Assembly (NCBI RefSeq): GCF_002005165.1
Contig: NZ_CP019699.1
Coordinates: forward strand, 682,001 to 746,000
Direction: 5' to 3'
DNA length: 64,000 nt
Origin: Novibacillus thermophilus
GTDB taxonomy: Bacteria; Bacillota; Bacilli; Thermoactinomycetales; Novibacillaceae
A program made the position numbers and the translations under genes. Positions 34,666-43,912 of the stretch are shown here, one piece after another. The notes beneath the pieces are model-generated. The model was not told the origin of the DNA. It saw nothing but the letters and a program-made list of their open reading frames with translations, and ran no database searches. How positions within the stretch are numbered: position 1 is the first letter of the stretch; each line of letters begins with the position of its first letter.

Positions 34666-36365
34666 TTATGACTTGGAACTTGCCACCTCGTCCAAAACCT
34701 CGACCTCAGGTGCCCGCACGTGTTCGACCAGTTGCTGGATTTCTGCCGGCGGTGCTGCCGTGTTTCGGGACACGACCAAAGAGACGACAAAATTTAACAC
34801 TGCGCCGACGACGCCGACCCCTTGTGCGTTGATGCCGAAGAAACTGTCTAAAATCGGCGCTTCCGTCCCGAGGATAGCGTCAGACCGTATCAGCACGATC
34901 ATGGTCAACGTAAAGACGAGCCCGGTCAGAATACCTGACACGGCCCCTTCTTTGTTCATTCGCTTGTCAAAGATACCGAGGAGAATCGCTGGAAATAAGC
35001 TGGCCGCTGCCAAACCGAAGGCGAGGGCGACGACCTCCCCTGCGAACCCAGGGGGTCTGATGCCGACGTACGCTGCGATCAAGAGGGCGACAAACATCGC
35101 AATCCGCCCCATGCGCAACCTCTGCCGTTCGGTGGCGTCTTTTTGAAGATGCGGTAGTAAATGTCGTGGGACGCGGCGCTGGACATCGTGATCAAGAGCC
35201 CCGAAGCCGTTGACAGAGCTGCCGCCATACCGCCGGCGGCTACGAGCGCGATCACAAAGGGAGCCAAATTGGCCACTTCCGGTGTGGACAGGACAATGAT
35301 GTCTTGATCGATGACCACTTCATTGCTGTCATCGCCAGTGAAGTTGACGATCCCGTCCCCGTTTTTGTCGTCGAACTGGAGTAAACCGGTCGTCTCCCAC
35401 TTGTCGACCCATTCAATCTGGCGCACTTCTTCCAACGGTTTGTCGGCAATGTGGTCAATGAGATTGTACTTGGCGAATACGCCAACAGCAGGTGCCGTCG
35501 TGTAAAGGAGGGCGATGAAGATAATGGCCCACAGAGCGGACCACCGCGCCGCGCTCACGCTTTTCACCGTGTAGAAGCGGACGATGACGTGGGGCAGACC
35601 GGCTGTCCCGACCATCAAAGCGAGCGTCACGGCGAAGACGTTCAACATGGACAGTTCCGTAAACGGCGCCATGTACTCAGACATCCCCAGCTCGACCTGT
35701 ATGTGTCCCAGGCGCTCTGCGAGGTCGCTGCCGACAAGGGCCAGTTGTGGAACCGGATTGTCCGTCAGCTGAAAGGCGATGGCGCACGCCGGGATAATAA
35801 AGGCGATTATCAACACGAAATACTGTACCGCCTGGGTCCACGTAACGCCTTTCATCCCCCCTAAAATGGCGAAAAATCCGACAATCACCATTCCGATGAT
35901 GACGCCGGCGACGATGTCCACCTGTAAGTACCGGCTGAACACAATGCCGACGCCGCGCATTTGACCTGAAATGTAGGTCAACGAAATAAAGATGGTGGCG
36001 ACAGCCGCTACTGCCCGCGCTGCGCTGGAATAGTAGCGGTCGCCGATAAAGTCCGGCACGGTGAACTTTCCGAATTTTCGCAAATAGGGAGCGAGCAAAA
36101 GGGCCAGAAGCACATAGCCTCCCGTCCACCCCATGAGGTAAATCGTTCCGTCGAAACCTAAAAACGCCACAAGGCCGGCCATGGAGATAAACGACGCCGC
36201 CGACATCCAATCGGCGGCAATGGCCGCGCCGTTGGCCACCGTCGGCACTTCTTTGCCTGCCACGTAAAAGTTGGACGTATCCCGCACCCGTGTCCACCAG
36301 CCGATGCCGGTATACACGGCGAACGTCACGAGGACCAACATGATCGTCAGTGCTTCAGTACTCAC
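34666..36365 (-). pseudogene. Sodium:solute symporter, large subunit (frameshifted)
   Basis: A member of the SSS family, VC_2705-like group that works with a DUF4212 small subunit. The first frame (36365 down to about 35145) holds GWWTRVRDTSNFYVAGKEVP, NGAAIAADWMSAASFISMAG and GLPHVIVRFYTV; it ends in YYRIFKK. The second frame resumes with DATERQRLRMGRIAMFVALL and continues to SSKS near 34666. Adding one base to the T5 run at 35140-35144 (A5 on the coding strand) joins them as FKKDATERQ with about 566 residues. Likely substrate: acetate or another monocarboxylate, by family. The single-base lesion may be an error. Confidence 0.85.
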
Positions 36366-36398
36366 TTTAACCCCTCTCTTCTCTCCAGTTTCAAAAGT

Positions 36399-36671
36399 TT
36401 ATCTGTCTTCCATCACGTCCCGGATGTACGCTTGATCCAGCTGTTCCATGCGGATGGCGTAGAAGAGGATCAAGAGAATAAAGACGATGATGGCCCCCTG
36501 TTGGGCGATCCAGAACGAAAGGGACACGCCAAAAAACTTCACACGACTGAGTGGCTCAGCGAACAAAATGCCGCCGCCGATAGAGATGAGGGCCCAAATG
36601 GTCAACAGATTACGGATGAGGGATAAGTTTTTTTTCCAGTAGCTCGTTTGTTTTTCGTCGAGAGTTTGCAC
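36399..36671 (-). CDS. DUF4212 small subunit of the sodium:solute symporter
   Basis: About 90 residues with two helices, YWKKNLSLIRNLLTIW leading into helix 1, then LSRVKFFGVSLSFWIAQQGAIIVF into helix 2 and RMEQLD in the tail, the DUF4212 pattern. GTG 36671 lies 7-8 bases after GGAGGAGG and is preferred over longer options. The gene is immediately upstream of the SSS large-subunit gene, the usual pairing. Confidence 0.85.
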   Translation of the reverse strand: MQTLDEKQTSYWKKNLSLIRNLLTIWALISIGGGILFAEPLSRVKFFGVSLSFWIAQQGAIIVFILLILFYAIRMEQLDQAYIRDVMEDR

Positions 36672-36852
36672 CGGTGACACCTCCTCCTCCCTTTTGAATA
36701 TAAAAGCGCTTGCAATTCTAGTATTCATAGTAATAGATTGTTTCCGAAAGTTACAAAAATTCGTCCAAACGGTCGTTTTTCAGACATCAACTGCACGATT
36801 TTCGGTTTGAATGGACATTAACCGCGTCTCAATGGAAAAGCGGCATACGCGT

Positions 36853-38640
36853 TCAGCCGGGGGAGGATGAACTGGAAGTTGCATCGCGATGTTCGTGCCG
36901 GATCGGAATGCTAAACGAAACGGAACACCCGCCGGAGGGGAGATTGTGAAAGTGCAACTGTGCCGATTCGCCGAACATTCCCACTAATCGTTGATTCACG
37001 TTGTACAGGCCGATGCCGTTTCCTTTTTGGCTCGGTAAAGGGATCTTCCCCAGCCTGTCCAAGAGGTGTTCGGGGAAACCGTCGCCACTGTCCCGAATCT
37101 CAAAGTAAATGCGTTCTCCTTCCTTTTTCACACGTATGCTGAGTTTGCCACTTTTGGCCCGTTTCAGACCGTGTTGCAAGCTGTTTTCTGCAAGGGGCTG
37201 TAACGTAAACGGAGGGATGTCAGCGTCGCTGATTCTGTCGTCCACGTCGTACTCGATCGCAATGCGATGGGAGAAGCGGACTTTCACAATTTCCAAGTAC
37301 GCGAAAAAGTGTTCGAGTTCTTGCTCCAACTGAATGAGGAGGCGAGACGTCGATTTCAAATTGGCGCGAATGAAGCGCCCTAACTGGACCGTGATGTGGC
37401 GGGCCAGTGACGTGTCGACTCGAATTAACACCTGAATGAGATGGAGGGTGTTAAACAAGAAATGTGGGTTGATCTGCGCTTGCAAGTTTCGCATTTCCGC
37501 CTCCCTGAGGAGCGATTTCATTTCCTCTGCTGCTACGACATCCAATTGATGGGAGAAGAGTTTTGCCAGTCCTTCGGCGCGCACGATGTCTACCTTGCGT
37601 ATTTGTTGCGGGCGGCGGTAGTACAATTTGATCAGTCCGATGATTTCTCCGGACTGGCTAATGGGCAGAATGATGCCCGCTTGCAGCGGGCACCCGTTGT
37701 GCTGGCATTGAATGTGTTCCGGCGTGTAGGCGATTTGCATCTCTTTTTCTTTCAGCGCCTTTTGCGAGAGACGGGTTTTTAACGATTCGCCCGGACGGTG
37801 ATGGTCATTGCCGAGGCCGATGTGCGCCAGTACGTGCTCCGTATTCGAAATGGAGACGGCCGCGGCCGCCGTCTTTAATTCATCGTACAGGAGACGGGCG
37901 ATTTTGGTGGCGGTGTCCCGGTGAAGGCCTTGCCGCAAGTGGGGGAGGGCTTGTTCCGTAATGTGGAGGGCCCGCTCTGTTTCCAGTGCCGTTTCCTTCT
38001 CCTGTTCGTGTAGCGCGACGCGGATCATAGTGGTGAATATAGCGATGGCGACACTGTTGGTAATCACCAGTGGAATACCAACTGTATTCACGAGGGCGAC
38101 CGTCTGGTCAGGCGACTCAGTGAACGCGAGCAGCAAACAGACGTGAAAGATCGGGGCGAACATGCCGATGAACAGCGCTTTCGCCGGTGCGATGACGCGC
38201 TCGTTAGAAAAAAAGCGTGCCGTTAACCCGGCGAACAAACCTGTCAAGACCGAAGCGAGCATATCAGCGATAACCGTGTCACTGCTCAAAAAGTAGAAGT
38301 ACACGGCCGTCACACATCCTGCTCCCAAGCCGACGTAAGACCCGCCCAACAGACCGGCGATGACGATGGCCACCAGATGTGATCCGATTAACGTTTCTCC
38401 TCGTTCCAACGTCGTCACCCAAAACCGGGACGCGATTTCCCCGTCGTGGAACACGATGCCGGCCTGAGCGCCGACAATGCCAAATGCACCGAAGATCGCG
38501 GCGTGATAGATGACTGTTTTCAAACCGAGTTCTCTGTCAAGCAGGTGACGAAAAGTCGGGATGCGGGTCAACATAAAGGCTACGACGAGGAGAAGGCCGG
38601 TGCGTTCAAACAGAACGAGCGTGATGGAGACCATGGTCAC
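36853..38640 (-). CDS. LytS-type sensor histidine kinase (5TM-LYT, GAF)
   Basis: A 595-residue kinase. Residues 1-195 contain the 5TM-LYT membrane sensor (LFERTGLLLVVAFMLTR, then FRHLLDRELG, GETLIGSHLVAIVIAGLLGG). A GAF-like region (about 225-370) carries HNGCPLQAGIILPI. The kinase core has NLQAQINPHFLFNTLHLI (phospho-His in NPHFLFN) and an ATPase domain with LAENSLQHGL, DSGDGFPEH and GNGIGLYNV. LytS proteins pair with LytR-type regulators and several sense pyruvate or acetate, but no response regulator gene is next to it. It overlaps the ActP-like gene by 4 bases and lies between two symporter systems. Confidence 0.9.
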   Translation of the reverse strand: MTMVSITLVLFERTGLLLVVAFMLTRIPTFRHLLDRELGLKTVIYHAAIFGAFGIVGAQAGIVFHDGEIASRFWVTTLERGETLIGSHLVAIVIAGLLGGSYVGLGAGCVTAVYFYFLSSDTVIADMLASVLTGLFAGLTARFFSNERVIAPAKALFIGMFAPIFHVCLLLAFTESPDQTVALVNTVGIPLVITNSVAIAIFTTMIRVALHEQEKETALETERALHITEQALPHLRQGLHRDTATKIARLLYDELKTAAAAVSISNTEHVLAHIGLGNDHHRPGESLKTRLSQKALKEKEMQIAYTPEHIQCQHNGCPLQAGIILPISQSGEIIGLIKLYYRRPQQIRKVDIVRAEGLAKLFSHQLDVVAAEEMKSLLREAEMRNLQAQINPHFLFNTLHLIQVLIRVDTSLARHITVQLGRFIRANLKSTSRLLIQLEQELEHFFAYLEIVKVRFSHRIAIEYDVDDRISDADIPPFTLQPLAENSLQHGLKRAKSGKLSIRVKKEGERIYFEIRDSGDGFPEHLLDRLGKIPLPSQKGNGIGLYNVNQRLVGMFGESAQLHFHNLPSGGCSVSFSIPIRHEHRDATSSSSSPG

Positions 38641-40166
38641 CTTCCTCCCTTGTCATTCGCCTTTTTTGAAAGCGACTTGCCGGTTTGCGATAAGAACCAG
38701 AATCGCTGAAAATGCCGGTCGTCAGTGGTTTTCCCGGCGATGAGCGTTCCGACGGCCGCACCGAGAAAACCGGAGGGGATAGCGATAATACCGGGATTGG
38801 AGAGGGGAATGACGTTGAGCACGTACGGCCCTGTCACGACGAGGAGTAAGGAAGTGGCTAAACCTGCAACTGTCCCGCTCACAACCCCAATCGAGTTAAA
38901 GCGTTTCCAATAAAACGTCAGCAGTAAAATCGGCAAGTTGGTGGAAGCGGAGACGACAAACACCAACGAGACGAGAATAGCGACATTAAAACCTTCCAGC
39001 TTCAAAGAAAGGAGGATAGACGTAAACCCGACGGTGGCAGCCGTCATTTTGGCCACTCGCAGTTGTTCGCGCTCCGTCGCCCGCCCCTTGCGGAGGATAT
39101 GGTTGTAGACGTCGTGGCTGAAGGATGACGTGGCAGCAATGAGTAGTCCCGTGACGACAGACAGGATGGTACTGAAGGCCACCGCCGTGATGAAAGCCGT
39201 GAGGAAATCGCCTCCCAGCTCGCGAGCGAGGAGCAAGGCGGCGATATTGCCTGCAGTGTCCACGGTGTACAGCTCGTCCCATCCGACAAGTGCCACGGCA
39301 CTAAATCCGAGAACTAGGGTAATGACGTAAAAGAGGCCGATGATCCATGTGGCGGTGACGACCGAACGGCGGACGGCTGGTGTGTCTTGAACGGTAAAAA
39401 AACGTATGAGAATGTGAGGGAGCCCTGCGGTTCCGAGAACGAGCGTCAAACTGAGGGAGAAGGCTTCCACCGGATCGGCGAACAAGTGCCCCGGATAAAA
39501 AAACTGCTCCTTAAACGGTGAGGCCGCACTCACCTCGTGCAACAGACGTGAAATGCTCCAGTTAAAGCGGGATAACGCAATGACCATGAGCAAAAACGTT
39601 CCGGACATGAGTAAGACGGTCTTGACGATTTGTACCCACGATGTGGCGATCATCCCGCCGAAAACGACGTAGATCGTCATCAGGCTGCCGATGATGATGA
39701 CCGACGCCGTGTAGTCGACTCCGAGGAGCAAGTGGATTAACAGACCGGATGCGACCAGTTGGGGAATAATGTACAAAATCGTGATGATCAGCGTACAAAG
39801 GGAGACGGTCAAGCGCATGTGTTTTCCGGGGAAGCGCGTTTCAATGACGTCCCCCAGTGTAAACATCCCGAGGCGGCGCACCGGTTCAGCGATGGCGAGC
39901 AAGAGGGGAATGTATGAAACGAGAAAGCCGATGGAGTATATGAATCCGTCAAACCCTTGCAAGGCGATGGCACCCGTCGTCCCCAGAAAAGACGCGGCGC
40001 TAATGTAGTCGCCAGCTATCGCCATCCCGTTCTGAAAGCCGGTTAAATTGCCGGCGGCGGAGTAGTACTGGTGTGTCGTCGTCCCTCTTTTGGCCGCCCA
40101 ATGGGTGATGATGAGTGTGCCAGTCAAGATGGCTAGAAAAAAAATAAAGTACGTCGCATTCATCAA
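38637..40166 (-). CDS. ActP-like sodium:solute (acetate) symporter
   Basis: A 509-residue SSS family transporter, 13 spans. It has AAKRGTTTHQYYSAAGNLTGFQNGMAIAGDYISAASFLG, quoted in parts: YYSAAGNLTG and AGDYISAASFLG, both hallmarks of the ActP/DhlC group, plus GTAGLPHILIRFFTV and the SSFSHDVYNHI cytosolic stretch. ActP imports acetate with Na+ or H+. It overlaps the DUF485 gene by 4 bases upstream and the LytS-type kinase by 4 bases downstream, so one transcript probably carries carrier and sensor. Confidence 0.92.
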   Translation of the reverse strand: MMNATYFIFFLAILTGTLIITHWAAKRGTTTHQYYSAAGNLTGFQNGMAIAGDYISAASFLGTTGAIALQGFDGFIYSIGFLVSYIPLLLAIAEPVRRLGMFTLGDVIETRFPGKHMRLTVSLCTLIITILYIIPQLVASGLLIHLLLGVDYTASVIIIGSLMTIYVVFGGMIATSWVQIVKTVLLMSGTFLLMVIALSRFNWSISRLLHEVSAASPFKEQFFYPGHLFADPVEAFSLSLTLVLGTAGLPHILIRFFTVQDTPAVRRSVVTATWIIGLFYVITLVLGFSAVALVGWDELYTVDTAGNIAALLLARELGGDFLTAFITAVAFSTILSVVTGLLIAATSSFSHDVYNHILRKGRATEREQLRVAKMTAATVGFTSILLSLKLEGFNVAILVSLVFVVSASTNLPILLLTFYWKRFNSIGVVSGTVAGLATSLLLVVTGPYVLNVIPLSNPGIIAIPSGFLGAAVGTLIAGKTTDDRHFQRFWFLSQTGKSLSKKANDKGGR

Positions 40167-40441
40167 GTGTGCTCTCCGTCAAACTCGTGCTCGATTTCGT
40201 CGTCGAACCGCTTCCCTTTGTACAAGTAGAAAGAACAGACGCCCCACGTTATTGCAAATTGGGCAAATGACAGTATCCAGCCCAAGTGAAAGTGGTGGTA
40301 GATGGAGATGTGCACCGCCTGTGGGAAAAAAGCGATCGTAAGCGGCAGACACAAGTAACAGCCGATACTGCACAAGACGACGGACGTCGTAAACCGCATT
40401 TTTTTAGCGATGGCGCGCTTGACTCGTTCAGTCTTGTCCAC
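40163..40441 (-). CDS. DUF485 membrane protein (YjcH-like)
   Basis: About 92 residues with two helices and the DUF485 pattern found in E. coli YjcH, the gene paired with actP: VVLCSIGCYLCLPLTIAFFP in helix 1 and LGWILSFAQFAITWGVCSFYLYKG in helix 2, with an acidic tail. A TATAAT box lies just upstream at about 40454-40459, implying a very short leader; GTG 40441 fits best, TTG 40459 is the other choice. Its stop overlaps the start of the symporter gene. Confidence 0.85.
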   Translation of the reverse strand: MDKTERVKRAIAKKMRFTTSVVLCSIGCYLCLPLTIAFFPQAVHISIYHHFHLGWILSFAQFAITWGVCSFYLYKGKRFDDEIEHEFDGEHT

Positions 40442-40532
40442 AGTGATCACCCAGCCCAATTATACTATGTTTTTGCACAAATGCGAATTGAAAAAACCTT
40501 AGTTTGAGACAGTCAAACGAAGGTTGCAGTCG

Positions 40533-40997
40533 TTACGACCAAGATTTCACTTCTTCCCTGTCCCACTTTCCGATGCCGAGCCACAGCGTCGGTTTACCCG
40601 TGACGCCTGTAAACAGGTCAAACGCTACCATCCCGATGGAGAAGCACAGTTTTAAACTCGGGATGTTGTCCATGGCGACACGGGCGTACAGGCGGTCTAA
40701 ATGCTCTAGTGCGTAGTGGACTAACTGTCGCCCTACTCCGGATTGCCGGTAGTTCGGCTTTACGGCGATGATGGACTCTTCCTTTCCGTACTGTCCGATG
40801 GCAATGACGCCGACCAGTCGCCTTCCGTCGAGGGCGACAGCGATGACTGTTCCTTCCTCGTACGGTTGAGGCGGCAGCGTGCTCAGCCAGCGGAGCGCTT
40901 TGTGGGTGAGGCGTTTGTCGCCGTACAGACGGAGGAAGTGCAACAGTCGGCGGCGAACTTTGTTCAGCTGACTGTACGGCACTTCACGAATGTGCAC
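40533..40997 (-). CDS. GNAT family N-acetyltransferase
   Basis: A 154-residue protein with the acetyl-CoA binding segment IIAVKPNYRQSGVGRQLVHYALEH (Q/RxxGxG/A as RQSGVG) and a following VAMDNIPSLKLCFSIGM with the usual N-x-x-S/A-x-x-x-Y/C-x-x-x-G/M pattern. It overlaps the first YheC/YheD gene by 14 bases as the last gene of that unit. The substrate is unknown; a role in spore formation is only suggested by its neighbours. Confidence 0.85.
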   Translation of the reverse strand: MHIREVPYSQLNKVRRRLLHFLRLYGDKRLTHKALRWLSTLPPQPYEEGTVIAVALDGRRLVGVIAIGQYGKEESIIAVKPNYRQSGVGRQLVHYALEHLDRLYARVAMDNIPSLKLCFSIGMVAFDLFTGVTGKPTLWLGIGKWDREEVKSWS

Positions 40998-42285
40998 TTC
41001 TCTCCCTCCCTTCCGCTAAATAGACAGCGTATTGGATGATGCGTTCCAGTGAACGTTTGCGGATGAGCGGTTCATCGAACTTCATCGGTTTGGCGTTAGC
41101 TTCAAACAGCCAAAAACGGTGGTTTCGATCGATCCCGAGGTCAAGGGAAAGTTCCCCCAACGCGTGCCCCGACTGGCGTTCGATCGCGCGGGCCGCGGCG
41201 ACGGCGAGTTCCAACGCACGGCTGTACAACTGTTTCGCCTCTGAGCCGAACACGCGGGGGAAGATATTTTCTGGCTTTCCGATGCTGCCACCCCGTGGCA
41301 CGTGTGTCGTCACGCCCTGTTTTCCGGCGAGGCGAATGCCTAATCCGGTCACATCCCACTCTCCTTCACTGTCTTTCTGGACGAGGGTGCGCAAGTCGAA
41401 CGGGTGGCCGTTGTACTGTACGAGGCTCACCCCTTGTTGGATAAGGTACCGTTCGCCATTTGTGAGTCGGTTGACTTTTTCATACAAGATGCGGGAAAAA
41501 CGCGTGCGGAACCGTTTCAGTTCACGGCCCCTCCCCGTGACGAATGTCAGAAGATAACTGTTGGCCTCTTGCTTGATCTGCATAATGCCTTTGCCTGCTT
41601 TTCCGCTGACCGGTTTGAGGTACAACGGGTTGAACCGGTCTAAAAAGTGGGTCAACGTCGCCTGGTCTCCCCATATTTCCGTCACTGGCTGAAGGTATTT
41701 CAGCGTATCGTCATTGGCTGTCCAGTGCCAGAGTTCCTCTTTGTTAAAAAATCTCGGGTTGAATAGCCGGGTGTCTTCGCTCTCGAGGAACATGCGCAGC
41801 GTCGTTTGTTCAGCAGGTTGTCGTTCCGCCTTGCGATCCGGGATGCGATTGTAGACGACATGGGGTTTGGGAAACGAAAGGCGCACCCAGCCTTTGACGG
41901 CCGGATGTCGCGTAAACCCGACGATTTCGGAGGCGCTGTCCCTGACGCCGTTTGGCGTGAACACAAATACGAGAACTCCCATGCGCCGCCCGGTCTCCAC
42001 AATGTCCCGGAAATTGGCCTTGTTGCCGCGGAAACCTGGAATGCTCGGGTGTTCAGAGGTCAGGATGCCGATTAAAGGGGGAAGATGCCACCGACCCTTT
42101 CCGGCTGCACGACATTGAACGGGAAAGCCGAGTTCACCCGGTCGAAAAGGATAAGCGGTGACAGGAATGTTCAGCCTGTTCGATCCGAAAGATACGTGTT
42201 TTGACGCGAAGGTGTTGCCTGTCTTTGGCAGGAAGAAGCGCCAAGCACGTCCTTTGTTCCATACGAGCCAACCGTGTTTTCTCAT
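40984..42285 (-). CDS. YheC/YheD spore-coat-associated protein, copy 1
   Basis: A 433-residue member of the YheC/YheD family, which has an ATP-grasp-like fold. Family marks are PLIGILTSE near residue 70, VFTPNGVRD, the PHVVYNRIPDRKAE motif near 145, LFNPRFFNKEELW, LYLKPVSGKAGKGI (nucleotide-binding loop) near 227, YLIQQGV, FDLRTLVQK and the C-terminal LSLDLGIDRNHRFWLFEANAKPMK. In B. subtilis YheC and YheD are found on the forespore/coat surface, with no known reaction. Fourth gene of a tandem set transcribed leftward. Confidence 0.9.
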   Translation of the reverse strand: MRKHGWLVWNKGRAWRFFLPKTGNTFASKHVSFGSNRLNIPVTAYPFRPGELGFPVQCRAAGKGRWHLPPLIGILTSEHPSIPGFRGNKANFRDIVETGRRMGVLVFVFTPNGVRDSASEIVGFTRHPAVKGWVRLSFPKPHVVYNRIPDRKAERQPAEQTTLRMFLESEDTRLFNPRFFNKEELWHWTANDDTLKYLQPVTEIWGDQATLTHFLDRFNPLYLKPVSGKAGKGIMQIKQEANSYLLTFVTGRGRELKRFRTRFSRILYEKVNRLTNGERYLIQQGVSLVQYNGHPFDLRTLVQKDSEGEWDVTGLGIRLAGKQGVTTHVPRGGSIGKPENIFPRVFGSEAKQLYSRALELAVAAARAIERQSGHALGELSLDLGIDRNHRFWLFEANAKPMKFDEPLIRKRSLERIIQYAVYLAEGRERSAHS

Positions 42286-42312
42286 CGAGTTTCACACTTC
42301 CCTGTTCAAATG

Positions 42313-43704
42313 TTAAATAAAGTCGGCCAGTTTCAAGCTGTATTCGGTAATGTAACGAGCAGATTCCCTTCCTGCAGCACGAAGGTAGGGGTGGTAGAAG
42401 ATGTGACGCCCCGGTTTGGCGTTCACTTCGAATAACCAGACGTGGTGATTCGTGTCCAATCCCATATCCATTCCCAGCTCTCCGAGAATGCCGTCTGTCG
42501 TCTCCTCCAGTGCGACGGCGATTTCCTTTGCCGACTGCTCCAGTTGTTTCCGCATGTGAGCCCCTTTTTCCCCGTATTTCATTTGGAACAGCGTGTCGGC
42601 AGGAATGACCGATCCTCCGGTTCGGACGTGGGTCGTGACACTGCCGCTCCCGGCCACTTTGGCTGCCATGCCGACCACTTTCCACTCGTTTTTCCCGTTT
42701 TTGTGCATGTGCAGTCGAAAGTCGACCGGCCGGTCTTCATGGCGAATAAGGCGAATCCCTTGCTGGGCAATGTACCGGTCAATCAGTCCCGTCTGGTTTG
42801 GAAAAAGGTGCTGCACGAGGCGGTCCAGGGACTTAAAGCGCTTCAGAACATTGCGCCCGGTTTGCAGGGCGTGGTACCGGCAGTAATAACCGTATGTCGG
42901 GTCGTACGTAATCCGGATAATGCCCAGCCCGAGGCTGCCGCCGCTCGGTTTCAAGTAAATCATCCTGTGGTGGTTTAACATTTCCTTTAGCTTAAACACA
43001 TTCGGTGACCGCACGGTTTCCGGGATGTAATACGATGCGAGCGGATGATTGTACAGCTGCTCATGGACGTTCCACTTATTAAAAAAACCTTGGTTAAACC
43101 AGTGGATGCGGTGCCGGTGCTTCAATAGACGCCCTTTGCACTGGACCACACAAGGTTCGAGTTCCTTTTTCCGGTTTGGCACCCGGTCGTACACTACGTC
43201 GGGGAACGGCGCACGATCCGCCTTCCAAATGTACTGTTTGAGGGTAGGATGATAGTGGATGAACCAACCGGCTATCGTTTCGTCCTGCCAATTGACCATG
43301 GAAGGGGTGAACACAAAAAAAACAGGACCTTCCTCTTTACCAGCTGCGAGAAACTGCTTAAATAAGGACGTCCTTGCGCCGAACGGCTTTAGGGACGACC
43401 CGGTAAAACCAGTCGTCAAGATGCCGATGACAGGCCCCATCCGCAACGTTTTGTTTTGAAAGGTAACGCGTGTCGTCGACGTCGACGGCAGCGCGAGGGC
43501 GTGGGCGATGTTGGCGGGAATGTACATCGCGTCGCCGGGCCTGTTAACCGAAGCGATGCGGGTAATCACTTGCTTGTTCCCGCAAGAGACCCGGACGGAC
43601 GTTCCGTGTGTGCATCTGAGCTTTTGTATCAGTGATGTTGTCATGATGACGGCTTTCGTCGGTGCCGACTTCAGTCGGTGGATACGACAAACGTACGAAT
43701 TCAT
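42313..43704 (-). CDS. YheC/YheD spore-coat-associated protein, copy 2
   Basis: 463 residues from ATG 43704, which follows AGGAGGATTCGGA; an ATG at 43731 lies inside a duplicated non-coding repeat and has no ribosome site. It has an N-terminal beta-rich part (KAVIMTTSLIQKLRC ... MYIPANIAHAL), PVIGILTTGF near 107, VVYDRVPNRKKE, IHWFNQGFFNKW, MIYLKPSGGSLGLGII near 250, RFIAQQGIRLI-like (YIAQQGIRLI), DFRLHMHKNGK, and GELGMDMGLDTNHHVWLFEVNAKPG. The Ser-Gly-Gly-Ser nucleotide loop is intact. Confidence 0.9.
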   Translation of the reverse strand: MNSYVCRIHRLKSAPTKAVIMTTSLIQKLRCTHGTSVRVSCGNKQVITRIASVNRPGDAMYIPANIAHALALPSTSTTRVTFQNKTLRMGPVIGILTTGFTGSSLKPFGARTSLFKQFLAAGKEEGPVFFVFTPSMVNWQDETIAGWFIHYHPTLKQYIWKADRAPFPDVVYDRVPNRKKELEPCVVQCKGRLLKHRHRIHWFNQGFFNKWNVHEQLYNHPLASYYIPETVRSPNVFKLKEMLNHHRMIYLKPSGGSLGLGIIRITYDPTYGYYCRYHALQTGRNVLKRFKSLDRLVQHLFPNQTGLIDRYIAQQGIRLIRHEDRPVDFRLHMHKNGKNEWKVVGMAAKVAGSGSVTTHVRTGGSVIPADTLFQMKYGEKGAHMRKQLEQSAKEIAVALEETTDGILGELGMDMGLDTNHHVWLFEVNAKPGRHIFYHPYLRAAGRESARYITEYSLKLADFI

Positions 43705-43715
43705 TCCGAATCCTC

Positions 43716-43796
43716 CTACCTTAACTGTCATTTCAACAACGTCGAGACAACATCAGAGCTGAAATGACATCAGCTGTGCTGGCGAGAAGCGAGACT
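43716..43796. repeat. 81-bp direct repeat, copy A
   Basis: Identical over 81 bases to 43832-43912. It contains an internal inverted repeat, TGTCATTTCA / TGAAATGACA, around a 24-base loop. The spacer between copies contains AGCGCCAG, which can pair with CTGGCG inside the copies, so the whole tract could fold as RNA on the minus strand ahead of YheC/YheD copy 2. Confidence 0.9.
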
Positions 43797-43831
43797 GCGA
43801 CCGAAGGGAGCAAGCGAGACTAGCGCCAGTG

Positions 43832-43912
43832 CTACCTTAACTGTCATTTCAACAACGTCGAGACAACATCAGAGCTGAAATGACATCAGCTGTGCTGGCG
43901 AGAAGCGAGACT
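43832..43912. repeat. 81-bp direct repeat, copy B
   Basis: Second identical copy, ending at the stop codon (TAG, 43913-43911) of YheC/YheD copy 3. Perfect identity in a non-coding spacer points to a recent duplication or to conversion between the copies. Confidence 0.9.

Noticed and set aside
43716-43912. CRISPR-like direct repeats
   Set aside because: Only two copies of 81 bases with a 35-base spacer and no cas genes nearby; size and number do not fit a CRISPR array.
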